DNA of 64,000 nt from Oceanobacillus damuensis (GTDB lineage: Bacteria > Bacillota > Bacilli > Bacillales > Amphibacillaceae). Location of the stretch: the NCBI RefSeq assembly GCF_001618145.1, contig NZ_LQNF01000003.1:1-64000 (forward strand), given 5' to 3'. The position numbers and the translations under genes are program-made. Below, piece by piece: positions 35,189 through 42,725 of the stretch. Within the stretch, counting starts at the first letter, position 1. Each line of letters starts with the position of its first letter. The notes under the pieces are model-generated. The model did no database searches. It saw only the letters and a list, made by a program, of their open reading frames with translations, and was not told the origin of the DNA.

Positions 35189-35409
35189 AACATGAACACT
35201 CCCTTAAATTAGATTTTCCAAAACGGAGTAACGCAAATCCAACTATTGATTATCTGTATTGAATTTTTCTCTTAATGTTAGATGTTCATATTTACTCCTT
35301 TCTTAGTGGTTGATTCGCCGTCTCTTCTAGTCAGGAAAGGGCTTTAAAAGAAACGAACTCAGCACCCATTAGATAGAAGGGACATACAAATTTGTTGTTT
35401 CAAAGAATA

Positions 35410-35424
35410 TGAGAACGCTTACAA
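35410..35424 (-). promoter_or_regulatory. Consensus cre site upstream of the creatinine operon
   Basis: The minus strand reads TTGTAAGCGTTCTCA, matching the cre consensus at every fixed position. It lies 222 bases upstream of the NCS1 permease start, within the divergent promoter region. Confidence 0.65.
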
Positions 35425-35494
35425 TAATGGCTGTATATAGTCAATTCGTACACGCTAATAAAGAAAACCGCTATCCTCCTTCCAATTATGAAAA

Positions 35495-35550
35495 GAAATA
35501 TATATATTTCGAATAGATTGTTGTGGTATATTTCAAATATATATATTTGA
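35495..35550. promoter_or_regulatory. Pair of AT-rich perfect palindromes in the divergent promoter region
   Basis: GAAATATATATATTTC (35495-35510) and TCAAATATATATATTTGA (35533-35550) share the core AAATATATATATTT. Their centres are about 39 bp apart, close to four helical turns. They lie between the NCS1 permease and the LysR gene and are candidate operators. Confidence 0.5.
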
Positions 35551-35693
35551 CTATTATAATAATTTTAACTTGTCTAATACTTATAAAAATTATAAAATGA
35601 AATTGCCTTCTTGTATAATGATTTGAAAAGATGGCTCCTATCATTAATACTGAACGGCATGAAATTGAATCGATTATCGGAGGAGGGTTACAA

Positions 35694-36620
35694 ATGGAAA
35701 TAAAAGATTTGTTGATTTTTCAAAGTGTTGCCCAACATGGCAGTATCAGCAAAGCAGCAGATGATCTTTGTTATGTTCAATCCCATGTGACAGCCAGAAT
35801 AAAATCCTTAGAATCGAAGCTTAACACACAATTATTTCATCGACACAGCCGAGGGACAACCCTCAATTCAGAAGGAAAGAAGCTTTTATCATACTCCAAA
35901 AAAATTTTATTCATGTTAGACGAAATGAATAAGGCGTTTCAGGACATGGATAGTCCCTCAGGTACACTTGAAATTGGAACAGTTGAAACTGTTATGAAAC
36001 TGCCGTTGATATTATCCGCCTATCATAGGAAATACCCTAACGTTGATCTAACACTTAAAACTGGTGTCTCAAAATCCCTAATCAGTCAAATCTTACAATG
36101 CAAACTGGACGGTGCTTTTGTTGCAGGATTTGGTCCGCATCCAGATATACAACAAGTCGAAGTTTTCCAAGAAAAATTAGTTTTAATCTCCGATGATGAA
36201 AAAGTTTCCTTTGATCACTTAAAAAATAAACCTCTTCTCGTTTTCAATTCGGGCTGCAGTTATCGCGCGCGGCTGGAGGACTGGCTTAGTGATGAAGGGG
36301 TAATTAATGCAAAAGTTATGGAGTTCGGCACATTAGAAACGATTTTGGGCGGTGTCATATCTGGACTTGGAATCAGCCTCGTTCCTCAGTCTGCAGTTAG
36401 TCACTTAGAGGAAGAGGGAGTCATACAATGTCACGCCATCCCTGAGAAGTACGGTAATGTTTCAACTGTCTTTATTAGGCGGGAAGATACTTACCTAACA
36501 AATACAATGATAAAATTCATTGATACAATTAAAGAATTCACAAATGTAGTCCCCCCTTCGTTTAAACCGATTTTTAGCGTTACAGATAATGAGCAATCGC
36601 CTTTATTGAAAAGTCAATAG
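35694..36620 (+). CDS. LysR-family transcriptional regulator, probable regulator of creatinine catabolism
   Basis: This 308-residue protein has the LysR HTH (MEIKDLLIFQSVAQHGSISK, AADDLCYVQSHVTARIKSLE, LNTQLFHRHSRG) and the type-2 periplasmic-binding effector domain (about residues 85-290; LEIGTVETV, GLGISLVPQSAV). The ORF is open from ATG 35631, but GGAGGAGGG before ATG 35694 marks the true start. TATAAT at 35614-35619 is a likely -10. It is divergent from the NCS1-creatininase genes, the classic layout for a LysR activator. A decayed copy of its promoter and first 25 codons lies at 39660-39834. Confidence 0.92.
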   Translation: MEIKDLLIFQSVAQHGSISKAADDLCYVQSHVTARIKSLESKLNTQLFHRHSRGTTLNSEGKKLLSYSKKILFMLDEMNKAFQDMDSPSGTLEIGTVETVMKLPLILSAYHRKYPNVDLTLKTGVSKSLISQILQCKLDGAFVAGFGPHPDIQQVEVFQEKLVLISDDEKVSFDHLKNKPLLVFNSGCSYRARLEDWLSDEGVINAKVMEFGTLETILGGVISGLGISLVPQSAVSHLEEEGVIQCHAIPEKYGNVSTVFIRREDTYLTNTMIKFIDTIKEFTNVVPPSFKPIFSVTDNEQSPLLKSQ

Positions 36621-37105
36621 ATGCAGTTGATGAAAATGAGTATCAATTTTACAGATGGTAAGTATCAATATTGGCTATTTTAACAGATGAAAGATACCTT
36701 CTATGACAGACGAAACAAAATCTAGAATAAAACCTGGCAAAACTGATAAAAGGAGGAATTTAGTAACAGCCTGAAATCAAGGTTATAGAAGCGCAGCAAA
36801 AGGTTATGATAGGAAGGATATGAATGGTAGCTAAGGGACTTCTGTCGCACTGAAAATGCCAACTTATAACTTAGCCGAAGCAACGATTCCTAATACTGAG
36901 CTAAGGCTGCCCCAAATGCGAAGTCTCAGGTGATAGAATTCAAAAATAATCCCGTATCACATTAAAGTGGTACGGGATTAATTATTTATCAAAAGTGATG
37001 GATAGAAAGTTTGAAATTTGAAGGAACTGGTTCTATCATTTGGAAATTGATAGGCTGATTCTATAGCCTTATATGATAGAAAGTTATTTTCAATTGATTT
37101 TTTTA
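36621..37105. other. Region downstream of the LysR gene with decayed sequence, duplicated tail and terminator
   Basis: No intact gene is present. A ribosome-site-like AAAGGAGGAATT at about 36750 leads into decayed coding text (PEIKVIEAQQKVMIGRI then stop). From 36903 to about 37085 the sequence is near-identical to 39980-40165, including the terminator hairpin at 36945-36985. Confidence 0.5.
36945..36985 (+). terminator. Terminator in duplicated tail, copy 1
   Basis: TAATCCCGTATCAC pairs with GTGGTACGGGATTA with one mismatch. A second copy is at 40021-40058. Confidence 0.7.
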
Positions 37106-37312
37106 TCAGAACCCCGCAACCTGATCAAATTTATAAAAATACGGCTCCAATTCCTCATAGGTAATAACCCAATCCTGTAATGTATAGCCACTGAAACGCT
37201 TATCGTGACCGTATTTGATCCATCGTCTGAAAGGGAATGAGCAGACTTCTTTTAATAAGTAACATTTCTCCGAATAGCACACCTTCATGTAATGAGCGGG
37301 CGCCAACCACAC
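37106..37312 (-). pseudogene. Fragment of a GMC oxidoreductase (gluconate dehydrogenase-like)
   Basis: The peptide from this 68-codon stretch includes GYTLQDWVITYEELEPYFYK followed by FDQVAGF. It aligns with DMTIQDWGITYDEIEPYYDK and YEKMAGISG in the intact flavoprotein at 4882-6630. The FAD-binding start and the remaining ~480 residues are absent, so this is a relic of a second GMC dehydrogenase. The promoter-like text upstream (37400-37510) resembles that before creatinase. Confidence 0.65.
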
Positions 37313-37616
37313 CTAACCAGCACCCGCCACCAAAAGATCAGAAAGAGCAATGGGAACAAAACGGTTCCGGCGTTCCTCCCCAGTAGATTTTAAAATCGCA
37401 ACCAATACATGCGTTTACAGAAAACTTATACTGTTATTATAGTAAATAGTCATGCTACTATATGATAGGTTGAAAATGATGGAATATATCATTCCTACAG
37501 ATTGGTCTATTTTATCGCTCATAATCTGAACGTCTAAGGTCGATCACTGAGATGTGCTTTGCTTTTAAGCCATTATTTAGCAAATGACCCTACGATTTTA
37601 AAACTATCGAGAATTT

Positions 37617-38969
37617 TTATAGGCCAGCAGTATTTTTTTCGATTGGTGAATCTTCACTTTTATGCTGGTTGTCTACTTCTGAAAGCGAGATATTAAATGA
37701 TTCCTTTGTTTTGAATAGAGCAATGCAAGCGATGATTGCTCCAGCCATTAGGTAGAAGGCAGGTGCAAAGTCATTGCCGGTGAAAACAATTAGGAAGGTT
37801 GCAATATAAGGTGCTGTTCCTCCAAATAGTGCATTTCCGGTGTTGAATGATAATGCAAAGCCACTGTATCTGACTTCTGTCGGGAACATTTCTGATAAGA
37901 AGGTAGCTAATACTCCATCATTACAGGCTAGGATTGCCCCTAATAGAATCATGGATAGGATGGTATAAATTCCACCCATGGCCATTAAAACGAAAATCGA
38001 ATACGTAAATAGGACAAACAAAACACAAGCAGTTAGTAGTACTGGTTTTCGACCGACTTTATCAGTTAATTTCCCAACCATTGGTAGCATGATAACGTAT
38101 GTTAATAATGTAAAGATAGTCGTTAAGGTACTTTGTAAACGGTCGAATCCCAATACAGTAGAAAGGTAGGTAGGCATGTAGGTTAAAATGATATAGAATC
38201 CAACAGCGTTCAAACAAATGACACCCATTGCAATGATAATTTTTCGGCCATTTTTGCGGATGCCTTCAATTGGACCCAGCTGTTCGACGGTTGATGTTTC
38301 CTTTCTCATTTCATTGAATACTGTTGAATCTTCCATTTTTAGACGAATATATAGACCAATTATTCCTAATGGCAAGGACAACAAGAATGGTATTCTCCAG
38401 CCCCAGCTGTGTAATGCTTGAGTGCTTAAGGTGAACTCCAATATGGCAGCAGCACTAGCTCCGAGTAGCATCCCTGCAGCTGTACTGGCCGGAATTATAC
38501 TTACCAACAACCCTCTTTTTTCCCTAGGTGCATGCTCTGCAATCATTAACGAGGCTCCTGCATATTCCCCTGATGCAGAAAATCCTTGAATTACACGACA
38601 AGCTAATAATAAGAACGGAGCCAATATACCAATGGTGCCATAGCTCGGAATCAGCCCAATGGTAAAGGTAGACAAGGTCATTAAACATATTGTTAAAACT
38701 AATACTTTTTTACGTCCAATACGATCTCCATAATAGCCCCATATTAGACCGCCAATCGGCCTTACTAGAAAGGATAATGCAAAGATTGCGAAAGTATTCA
38801 ACAAGGCTGCAGTACTGTCGCCTGGTGCGAAAAATACGGAGGCGATAATCGTTGCTAAATATCCATAAGTGGCATAGTCGAACCATTCAATCATATTTCC
38901 ATAAGCGGATCCGCCTATTATTTTTTTTAACCCTTTTTGCTTTTCCATATCATGTATTGACATAGTCAT
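37617..38969 (-). CDS. MFS transporter, metabolite:H+ symporter (MHS) family
   Basis: This 450-residue, 12-helix transporter resembles ProP, ShiA and citrate/alpha-ketoglutarate permeases. The MHS signature segments are GNMIEWFDYATYGYLATIIASVFF, RPIGGLIWGYYGDRIGRKKVL (MFS loop 2-3 motif), RVIQGFSASGEYAGASLMIAEHAP and GKLTDKVGRKPVLL. AAAGGAG precedes ATG 38969. A consensus cre site at 39032-39046 implies catabolite control. It lies between two copies of the LysR/tail duplication, next to the creatinine genes, and may carry creatine, a glycine-betaine-like compound or an organic acid. The substrate is unproven. Confidence 0.9.
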   Translation of the reverse strand: MTMSIHDMEKQKGLKKIIGGSAYGNMIEWFDYATYGYLATIIASVFFAPGDSTAALLNTFAIFALSFLVRPIGGLIWGYYGDRIGRKKVLVLTICLMTLSTFTIGLIPSYGTIGILAPFLLLACRVIQGFSASGEYAGASLMIAEHAPREKRGLLVSIIPASTAAGMLLGASAAAILEFTLSTQALHSWGWRIPFLLSLPLGIIGLYIRLKMEDSTVFNEMRKETSTVEQLGPIEGIRKNGRKIIIAMGVICLNAVGFYIILTYMPTYLSTVLGFDRLQSTLTTIFTLLTYVIMLPMVGKLTDKVGRKPVLLTACVLFVLFTYSIFVLMAMGGIYTILSMILLGAILACNDGVLATFLSEMFPTEVRYSGFALSFNTGNALFGGTAPYIATFLIVFTGNDFAPAFYLMAGAIIACIALFKTKESFNISLSEVDNQHKSEDSPIEKNTAGL

Positions 38970-39659
38970 TCGTCCATCTCCTTTTATTAGACCTTAATTT
39001 CGTACAAGAACATCACTAAGGGTTTCTTGGTTGTGAGCGATTACAATTGATCGGACAATTAAAAAAACGGAACCCCCTTTCAATTATGAGTATACTTGTC
39101 ATAAAGTTTATACATTTGCTATTTTACAAAGTTATGGACCATACGATATCCACTCGTCCTAATGAGGATCTTCTTCCTAACAAGTTCAATCCAAAATAAC
39201 AGGGTCCTTCAACTTAATTGGAAGTACGTTACTAAAATTTTCCCTTACTTATCATTACGCTTGAGAAAAAGACACAAGAGTAAGATCACTTAAATAATCC
39301 TTTTGAAAATAGACTCTCTCTATTTTTATTTAAAGATATTTACTTGAAGTAGATAGTAAATAATCTTTATTTCGCTTATCAAAGATGATTTCAATAGATA
39401 AAATCTGTAACGAATAACTTGTCAGTTAATTTAACCGCTAATGTGGATTGTAATCTTCCTTGGAAATTATAGTTAGGAAGTGCTTTCTTATAACAATTTA
39501 AAATGATGAGTATTATCTTTTAATCTGATGCCTAGCAAACATTATTTTGAACAAACTACTAGAATTCCTTCCAATTTAAAGTCACATAGGAGATAAGCAG
39601 GGTGGAATGTGCGTTATCATTTTCTAATTATTAAAAACTTATTTAATATTTAGATATAT
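38970..39659. other. AT-rich upstream region of the MFS gene
   Basis: This region carries a cre site close to the gene. Beyond 39100 it is AT-rich with no gene-like ORF, ribosome site or clear repeat. Confidence 0.5.
39032..39046 (-). promoter_or_regulatory. Consensus cre site upstream of the MFS gene
   Basis: The minus strand reads TTGTAATCGCTCACA, matching WTGNAANCGNWNNCW at all positions, 63 bases before ATG 38969. The match on the opposite strand has one mismatch. Confidence 0.65.
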
Positions 39660-39834
39660 TATAAATTGAAATTTGCTTTATTGTATAATGATTTAAAGAG
39701 ATGACTCCTATCATTAATACTGAAAGGGGTGAAATTGAATCGATTACCGGAGAAGGGTTCCAAATGGAAATAAAAGATTTGTTGATTTCAAAGTGTTGCC
39801 CAACATGGCAGTTTCAGCAAAGCAGCAACTAACC
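39660..39834 (+). pseudogene. Decayed duplicate of the LysR promoter and 5' end
   Basis: This segment is about 85-90% identical by eye to 35590-35762. It repeats TTGTATAATGATTT, CTCCTATCATTAATACTGAA, GGTTCCAAATGGAAATAAAA and the codons following ATG (39764). Two T residues are missing near 39788, breaking the frame. Homology to the LysR gene stops abruptly at AGCAAAGCAGCA (39834). The coding part is non-functional, but the copied promoter may still be read. Confidence 0.75.
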
Positions 39835-39973
39835 CAGGATGGAAAAATTGTGTTGGGCCTGTAGGTGTTACTGAAAGCAGTGTAGAACATGAGGTTCAAG
39901 AAGGACAAGCAACAGTTAACGTTAATAAAGCTTTAATGTTAGTGCTGGCCGCTAGATTAAAAAACCTCAGATA
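39835..39973 (+). pseudogene. C-terminal fragment of an unidentified protein
   Basis: One frame reads NPGWKNCVGPVGVTESSVEH followed by EVQEGQATVNVNKALMLVLA and ARLKNLR, then TAA at 39971-39973. It is joined directly to the LysR duplicate without a start codon, so it is a relic created by deletion. I do not recognise the family. Confidence 0.4.
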
Positions 39974-39979
39974 AATAAG

Positions 39980-40165
39980 ACTGCCCCAAAAAGGGGAGCC
40001 TCAGGTAATCGAATTCAAAAATAATCCCGTATCACATTAAAAGTGGTACGGGATTATTTATTTATCAAAAGTGGTGGCTTGAGAGTTTGAAATTAGAAGG
40101 AACTCGTTCTATCATTGGGAAATTGATCGGCTGATTCTATAGCCTTATATGAAAGAAAACTATGT
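39980..40165 (+). repeat. Duplicated tail segment, copy 2, with terminator
   Basis: The segment matches 36903-37085 closely: CTGCCCCAAA, CTCAGGT, GAATTCAAAAATAATCCCGT, GGAACTCGTTCTATCATT, GGCTGATTCTATAGCCTTAT. Its terminator stem is ATAATCCCGTATCAC/GTGGTACGGGATTAT at 40021-40058. Confidence 0.75.
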
Positions 40166-40252
40166 TAGAGAACCTAAGTAAATAGTAGTCATTTATGAGA
40201 AAAAAGACAGTTAAAAAAGGGCGGCATTCCATCAGCCGCCCCGACCTCTTCT

Positions 40253-40942
40253 CTAGACAGACGTTCCTAACTTATCCTTTTCCGAAAGCCATGTTTCGAA
40301 TGTATACGACATTTCCCAGAATGCAAGTTCATATTCTTTGGCAATAACGAACTGTTCTTTAATCTTTTTCAGTTCTGCTTCACTCGCCTGGTCAGCTAAT
40401 TTATCCAGCAGGTCAATCATTTCCTGTGTGGATTCCTGGAACCAGCTGCTTCCATACATGTTCAGCCAATTTTGGTAGATTTTTTGTTCTGGTTTGGCAT
40501 CCTTAAATTTCAAACCGATATCCGCATAAAGCCAGTAACATGGCAGTATAGCAGCTACAATTTGGGCCAGACTGCCGGATAATGCAGCCCGGTACAAATG
40601 AGATGTATAGGCATACGCAGTTGGCGCTGGTTTAAAGTTTTCTACTTCCTTATTGGTAATCTTTAAAATTTCAGCATGCTCCTTGTGTACAGTAAGCTCT
40701 GCTTCGGTTGTCTTTTTTGCCTTTTCAGCCAGTCTGGCAGAAACATGAAAGTCATCCGCATGGGCTGCCGCAAAGGCATGCACCTTGCCGTAATGTTTCA
40801 GGTAATAGATGTCCTGCATAATATAGTTCTTGAAAGTTTCCAGCGGCAAATCTCCCTTGACAATTCCTTGTACAAACGGATGATTCAAGCTTAACTCCCA
40901 GCTTTGCTTTGTTGCTTCCCGCAACGACTCTGAAAAACGCAT
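40253..40942 (-). CDS. tenA: Aminopyrimidine aminohydrolase / thiaminase II
   Basis: This 229-residue TenA salvages the thiamine pyrimidine by hydrolysing aminomethyl-pyrimidine, and can also split thiamine. It contains the TenA start HPFVQGIVKGDLPLETFKNY, then IMQDIYYLKHYGK with the substrate-binding Asp, AAILPCYWLYADIG with the catalytic Cys, and a C-terminal Glu in ELAFWEMSYTFETWL. It is controlled by the TPP riboswitch at 41060-41142. The ribosome site GGGGAGGAATT, seven bases from ATG 40942, can be masked by an upstream CCTCCCTCC. It stands alone here, with no tenI or thi genes. Confidence 0.95.
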   Translation of the reverse strand: MRFSESLREATKQSWELSLNHPFVQGIVKGDLPLETFKNYIMQDIYYLKHYGKVHAFAAAHADDFHVSARLAEKAKKTTEAELTVHKEHAEILKITNKEVENFKPAPTAYAYTSHLYRAALSGSLAQIVAAILPCYWLYADIGLKFKDAKPEQKIYQNWLNMYGSSWFQESTQEMIDLLDKLADQASEAELKKIKEQFVIAKEYELAFWEMSYTFETWLSEKDKLGTSV

Positions 40943-40947
40943 AAAAA

Positions 40948-40989
40948 ATTCCTCCCCTATTTTCGTTTCCGACTGATGGAGGGAGGAAT
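40948..40989 (-). promoter_or_regulatory. Ribosome-site-sequestering hairpin of tenA
   Basis: On the minus strand ATTCCTCCCT (about 40980-40989) pairs with GGGGAGGAAT (40948-40957), which contains the tenA Shine-Dalgarno. This suggests the riboswitch acts on translation, via an alternative pairing. Confidence 0.6.
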
Positions 40990-41059
40990 GGATGTACGCT
41001 TTTACTGACTATTCTTTCACATTACTGTCATTCTCTATGTCATCAGCTCGATGAACAGA

Positions 41060-41142
41060 AACAGCGTTCTTCCACTTCCCTCCGCTGGTATTAACCAGAT
41101 CAGGTTCAAAGAGTGTATCTCAGCCATAATAGGCACCTCTAG
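41060..41142 (-). ncRNA. TPP riboswitch (THI element)
   Basis: Read on the minus strand: AGAGGTGCC, then GGCTGAGA, then GAACCTGATCTGG, then TTAATACCAGCG and GAGGGAAG. This is the conserved THI-box core. It lies 120 bases upstream of tenA and should lower tenA expression when thiamine pyrophosphate is abundant. Confidence 0.95.
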
Positions 41143-41201
41143 CAGAAACGTATTTTGTTTTCTATTCTATCTTATCATAGTTACCGAAATTATTCTGATC
41201 T

Positions 41202-41412
41202 TTAATAGCCCACCTCCACGACAGCTTTCACGATATACATCAAATCGTTTCTATCCTGCTGTTCTTCAAGAAAAATTTCGCTTAACGTTGCCATGCCGCC
41301 GTTCATGACTTCGACTGGCACCGTACCATAGGGAATCAACTTCTTTATTCTGTGCAGATCTAATTCTTCCAAATCCCGCGGGACGCCTAGTTTTACGAGG
41401 GTGGGTGAGCAG
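41202..41412 (-). pseudogene. C-terminal fragment of an unidentified protein
   Basis: The minus frame ending at TAA (41202-41204) reads SPTLVKLGVPRDLEELDLHR, then IKKLIPYGTVPVEVMNGGMA, then TLSEIFLEEQQDRNDLMYIV and KAVVEVGY. The composition is protein-like, with good codon usage, but there is no start codon with a ribosome site, and nothing recognisable lies upstream. It is probably the remains of a gene. The family is not recognised. Confidence 0.35.
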
Positions 41413-41562
41413 AAAAATTACAGATACAGTAGTGCGGAGGAGACTTCCCTCGTTTCTTTTTCTATATAAGTACTTTTCTGTTATATTAGTAACTATAAGT
41501 TCAGAAAACATTCTGTAACTATTTAAGTGAATAATGCGACTAATTTTCTAAGAGGTGAAAAA

Positions 41563-42042
41563 ATGAATACAAAAAAATTATTTTTCTTATTGATGAGCGC
41601 CCTGCTTGTAGCAGTTTTAACTGCGTGCGGTGGTACTGACGAGGAAGGTACGGAAACAGAAGAAAACGAAGTGGATGTAACAGAGGAGCCGGCAGAACAA
41701 GAGGAAAATGAAGATAATGAGGATGCAGAAACAGAGGATTCCTCATCGGCTGATGATCAAGTTGAAGAGACGGAATCTACAGAAGAAGATGCTGGTGAGG
41801 AAGGTACCGGATCAGAGAATGATGATGCTGATGCAGAAACCGTAAAACAAGAAGCAACTTATAGCGGGCAAGCAGATCCTCATACAATTGAAGTCGAAAC
41901 GGCAGAAGGAACAATCGCACTACAGATTATGGAATTTATGGAGGATGATTGGCCTTCGTTAGAACCAGGAACACCGATGGACATTGAATATTACGAGACT
42001 GATACAGGTCAGTTAATGCTCGTGGATTACACGGTAAAGTAG
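41563..42042 (+). CDS. Acidic lipoprotein of unknown function
   Basis: This 159-residue predicted lipoprotein has signal MNTKKLFFLLMSALLVAVLT with lipobox LTACGG. Residues 25-95 are an extremely acidic Glu/Asp/Thr-rich linker, probably an extended spacer from the membrane. A compact C-terminal part (about 100-159: YSGQADPHTIEVETAEGTIALQIMEFMED...) resembles small beta domains found at the end of other Bacillaceae lipoproteins. The ORF is open from GTG 41527, but AAGAGGTG fixes ATG 41563. Its function is unknown. Confidence 0.85.
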   Translation: MNTKKLFFLLMSALLVAVLTACGGTDEEGTETEENEVDVTEEPAEQEENEDNEDAETEDSSSADDQVEETESTEEDAGEEGTGSENDDADAETVKQEATYSGQADPHTIEVETAEGTIALQIMEFMEDDWPSLEPGTPMDIEYYETDTGQLMLVDYTVK

Positions 42043-42093
42043 AGGGTTATGGTTTAGTTCAACTCTTAAGGCATTGGGATAGTTATTATCCTG

Positions 42094-42360
42094 ATGCCTA
42101 TTTTTGATGCACGATTTTTACATGAAGCGAAAGAAACGTCGCCGTACTTTATTAAAACTGGACCAGAACCTTACCCTAACTTTCTTTTGGATAGGAGAGA
42201 CACATTTGAGCATGTTGAAAAGGGCAAGCCAATGAGAGACTCGGATATGAAGCAGCTTGAGAAATTACTGATGTTTAAAGAATATGCGATTCAGTGGGAA
42301 CTTATCGAAGAAATGTTAAAGTATGGCAAGACGATTGAGCAAGAGGCAGTGGTTTTGTAG
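42094..42360 (+). CDS. Hypothetical 88-residue protein
   Basis: This ORF encodes a charged, soluble protein with no signal peptide or membrane segment. After a Pro/Tyr-rich start (SPYFIKTGPEPYPNF), the rest is predicted helical (DMKQLEKLLMFKEYAIQWELIEEMLKYG). ATG 42094 lacks a strong ribosome site, and the previous in-frame stop is at 42067, so no better start exists. It is 51 bases downstream of the lipoprotein gene and may be co-transcribed. I do not recognise the family. Confidence 0.6.
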   Translation: MPIFDARFLHEAKETSPYFIKTGPEPYPNFLLDRRDTFEHVEKGKPMRDSDMKQLEKLLMFKEYAIQWELIEEMLKYGKTIEQEAVVL

Positions 42361-42475
42361 TTGCAGAAGATTTGCAAATAATATTTAAAAAACATCGTAT
42401 TCCATATGAATAATGGTATGATGGGGTCAGCAATTACATAGGTAGGATGGCGGTTGGCCATTTCCCTGAGAAAGA

Positions 42476-42595
42476 ATGGTGACATGCGTTACAATAATAG
42501 AAATATTAATTAGTTTTGGTATATTATTAGCAACGTCACTAACGGTGATTGTAGCAATCATTGCGTTAACTGTCACCAATAAAAATAAAAAGTAA
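42476..42595 (+). CDS. Putative holin-like toxin (Hol-Tox type), 39 residues
   Basis: A very small membrane peptide begins MVTCVTIIEILISFGILLAT and continues SLTVIVAIIALTVTNKNKK: one long hydrophobic helix and a short Asn/Lys tail. This matches the putative holin-like toxin family of Firmicutes, small membrane toxins from type I systems. A bidirectional terminator hairpin begins on its stop codon (42594-42640), as is usual for such loci. ATG 42476 or GTG 42479 may start it. An antisense RNA antitoxin would be expected to arise to the right of the hairpin and run leftward. Confidence 0.65.
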   Translation: MVTCVTIIEILISFGILLATSLTVIVAIIALTVTNKNKK

Positions 42596-42640
42596 CCGCC
42601 CTCCACACATACCAGTTGACGGGCGGTTGCTTTTTATGCT
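42594..42640. terminator. Terminator overlapping the stop of the holin-like toxin gene
   Basis: AACCGCCC (42594-42601) pairs with GGGCGGTT (42621-42628) and is followed by GCTTTTT. The preceding A-rich tract makes it usable from both sides. Confidence 0.75.
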
Positions 42641-42725
42641 CACAAAATTGGCCAGCCGCATATCTGGCGGCATGTAGTTGCGCTGACCGGGTGTTGAGGC
42701 ACTCGGTCATTTTTATTATACGAAC
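42641..42725 (-). ncRNA. Candidate antisense antitoxin RNA region of the holin-like toxin locus
   Basis: Downstream of the toxin are a GCCGCATATCTGGCGGC hairpin, GCATGTAGTTGCGCTG and a second hairpin (GACCGGGTG...CACTCGGTC, then ATTTTT). The GCATRTAGTTGC motif recurs beside the decayed toxin copy at 44320-44333, so it belongs to the locus. The antisense direction and boundaries are inferred from type I toxin-antitoxin layouts. From 42726 to 43208 nothing else is seen. Confidence 0.3.

Noticed and set aside
35590-40165. Insertion sequence or composite transposon around the MFS gene
   Set aside because: The duplicated flanks carry no transposase, terminal inverted repeats or target duplications that I can see. 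A tandem duplication with deletion explains them better.
41266-41511. 81-codon minus-strand ORF upstream of the acidic lipoprotein
   Set aside because: Its frame differs from the more protein-like fragment ending at 41202, and it lacks a ribosome site.
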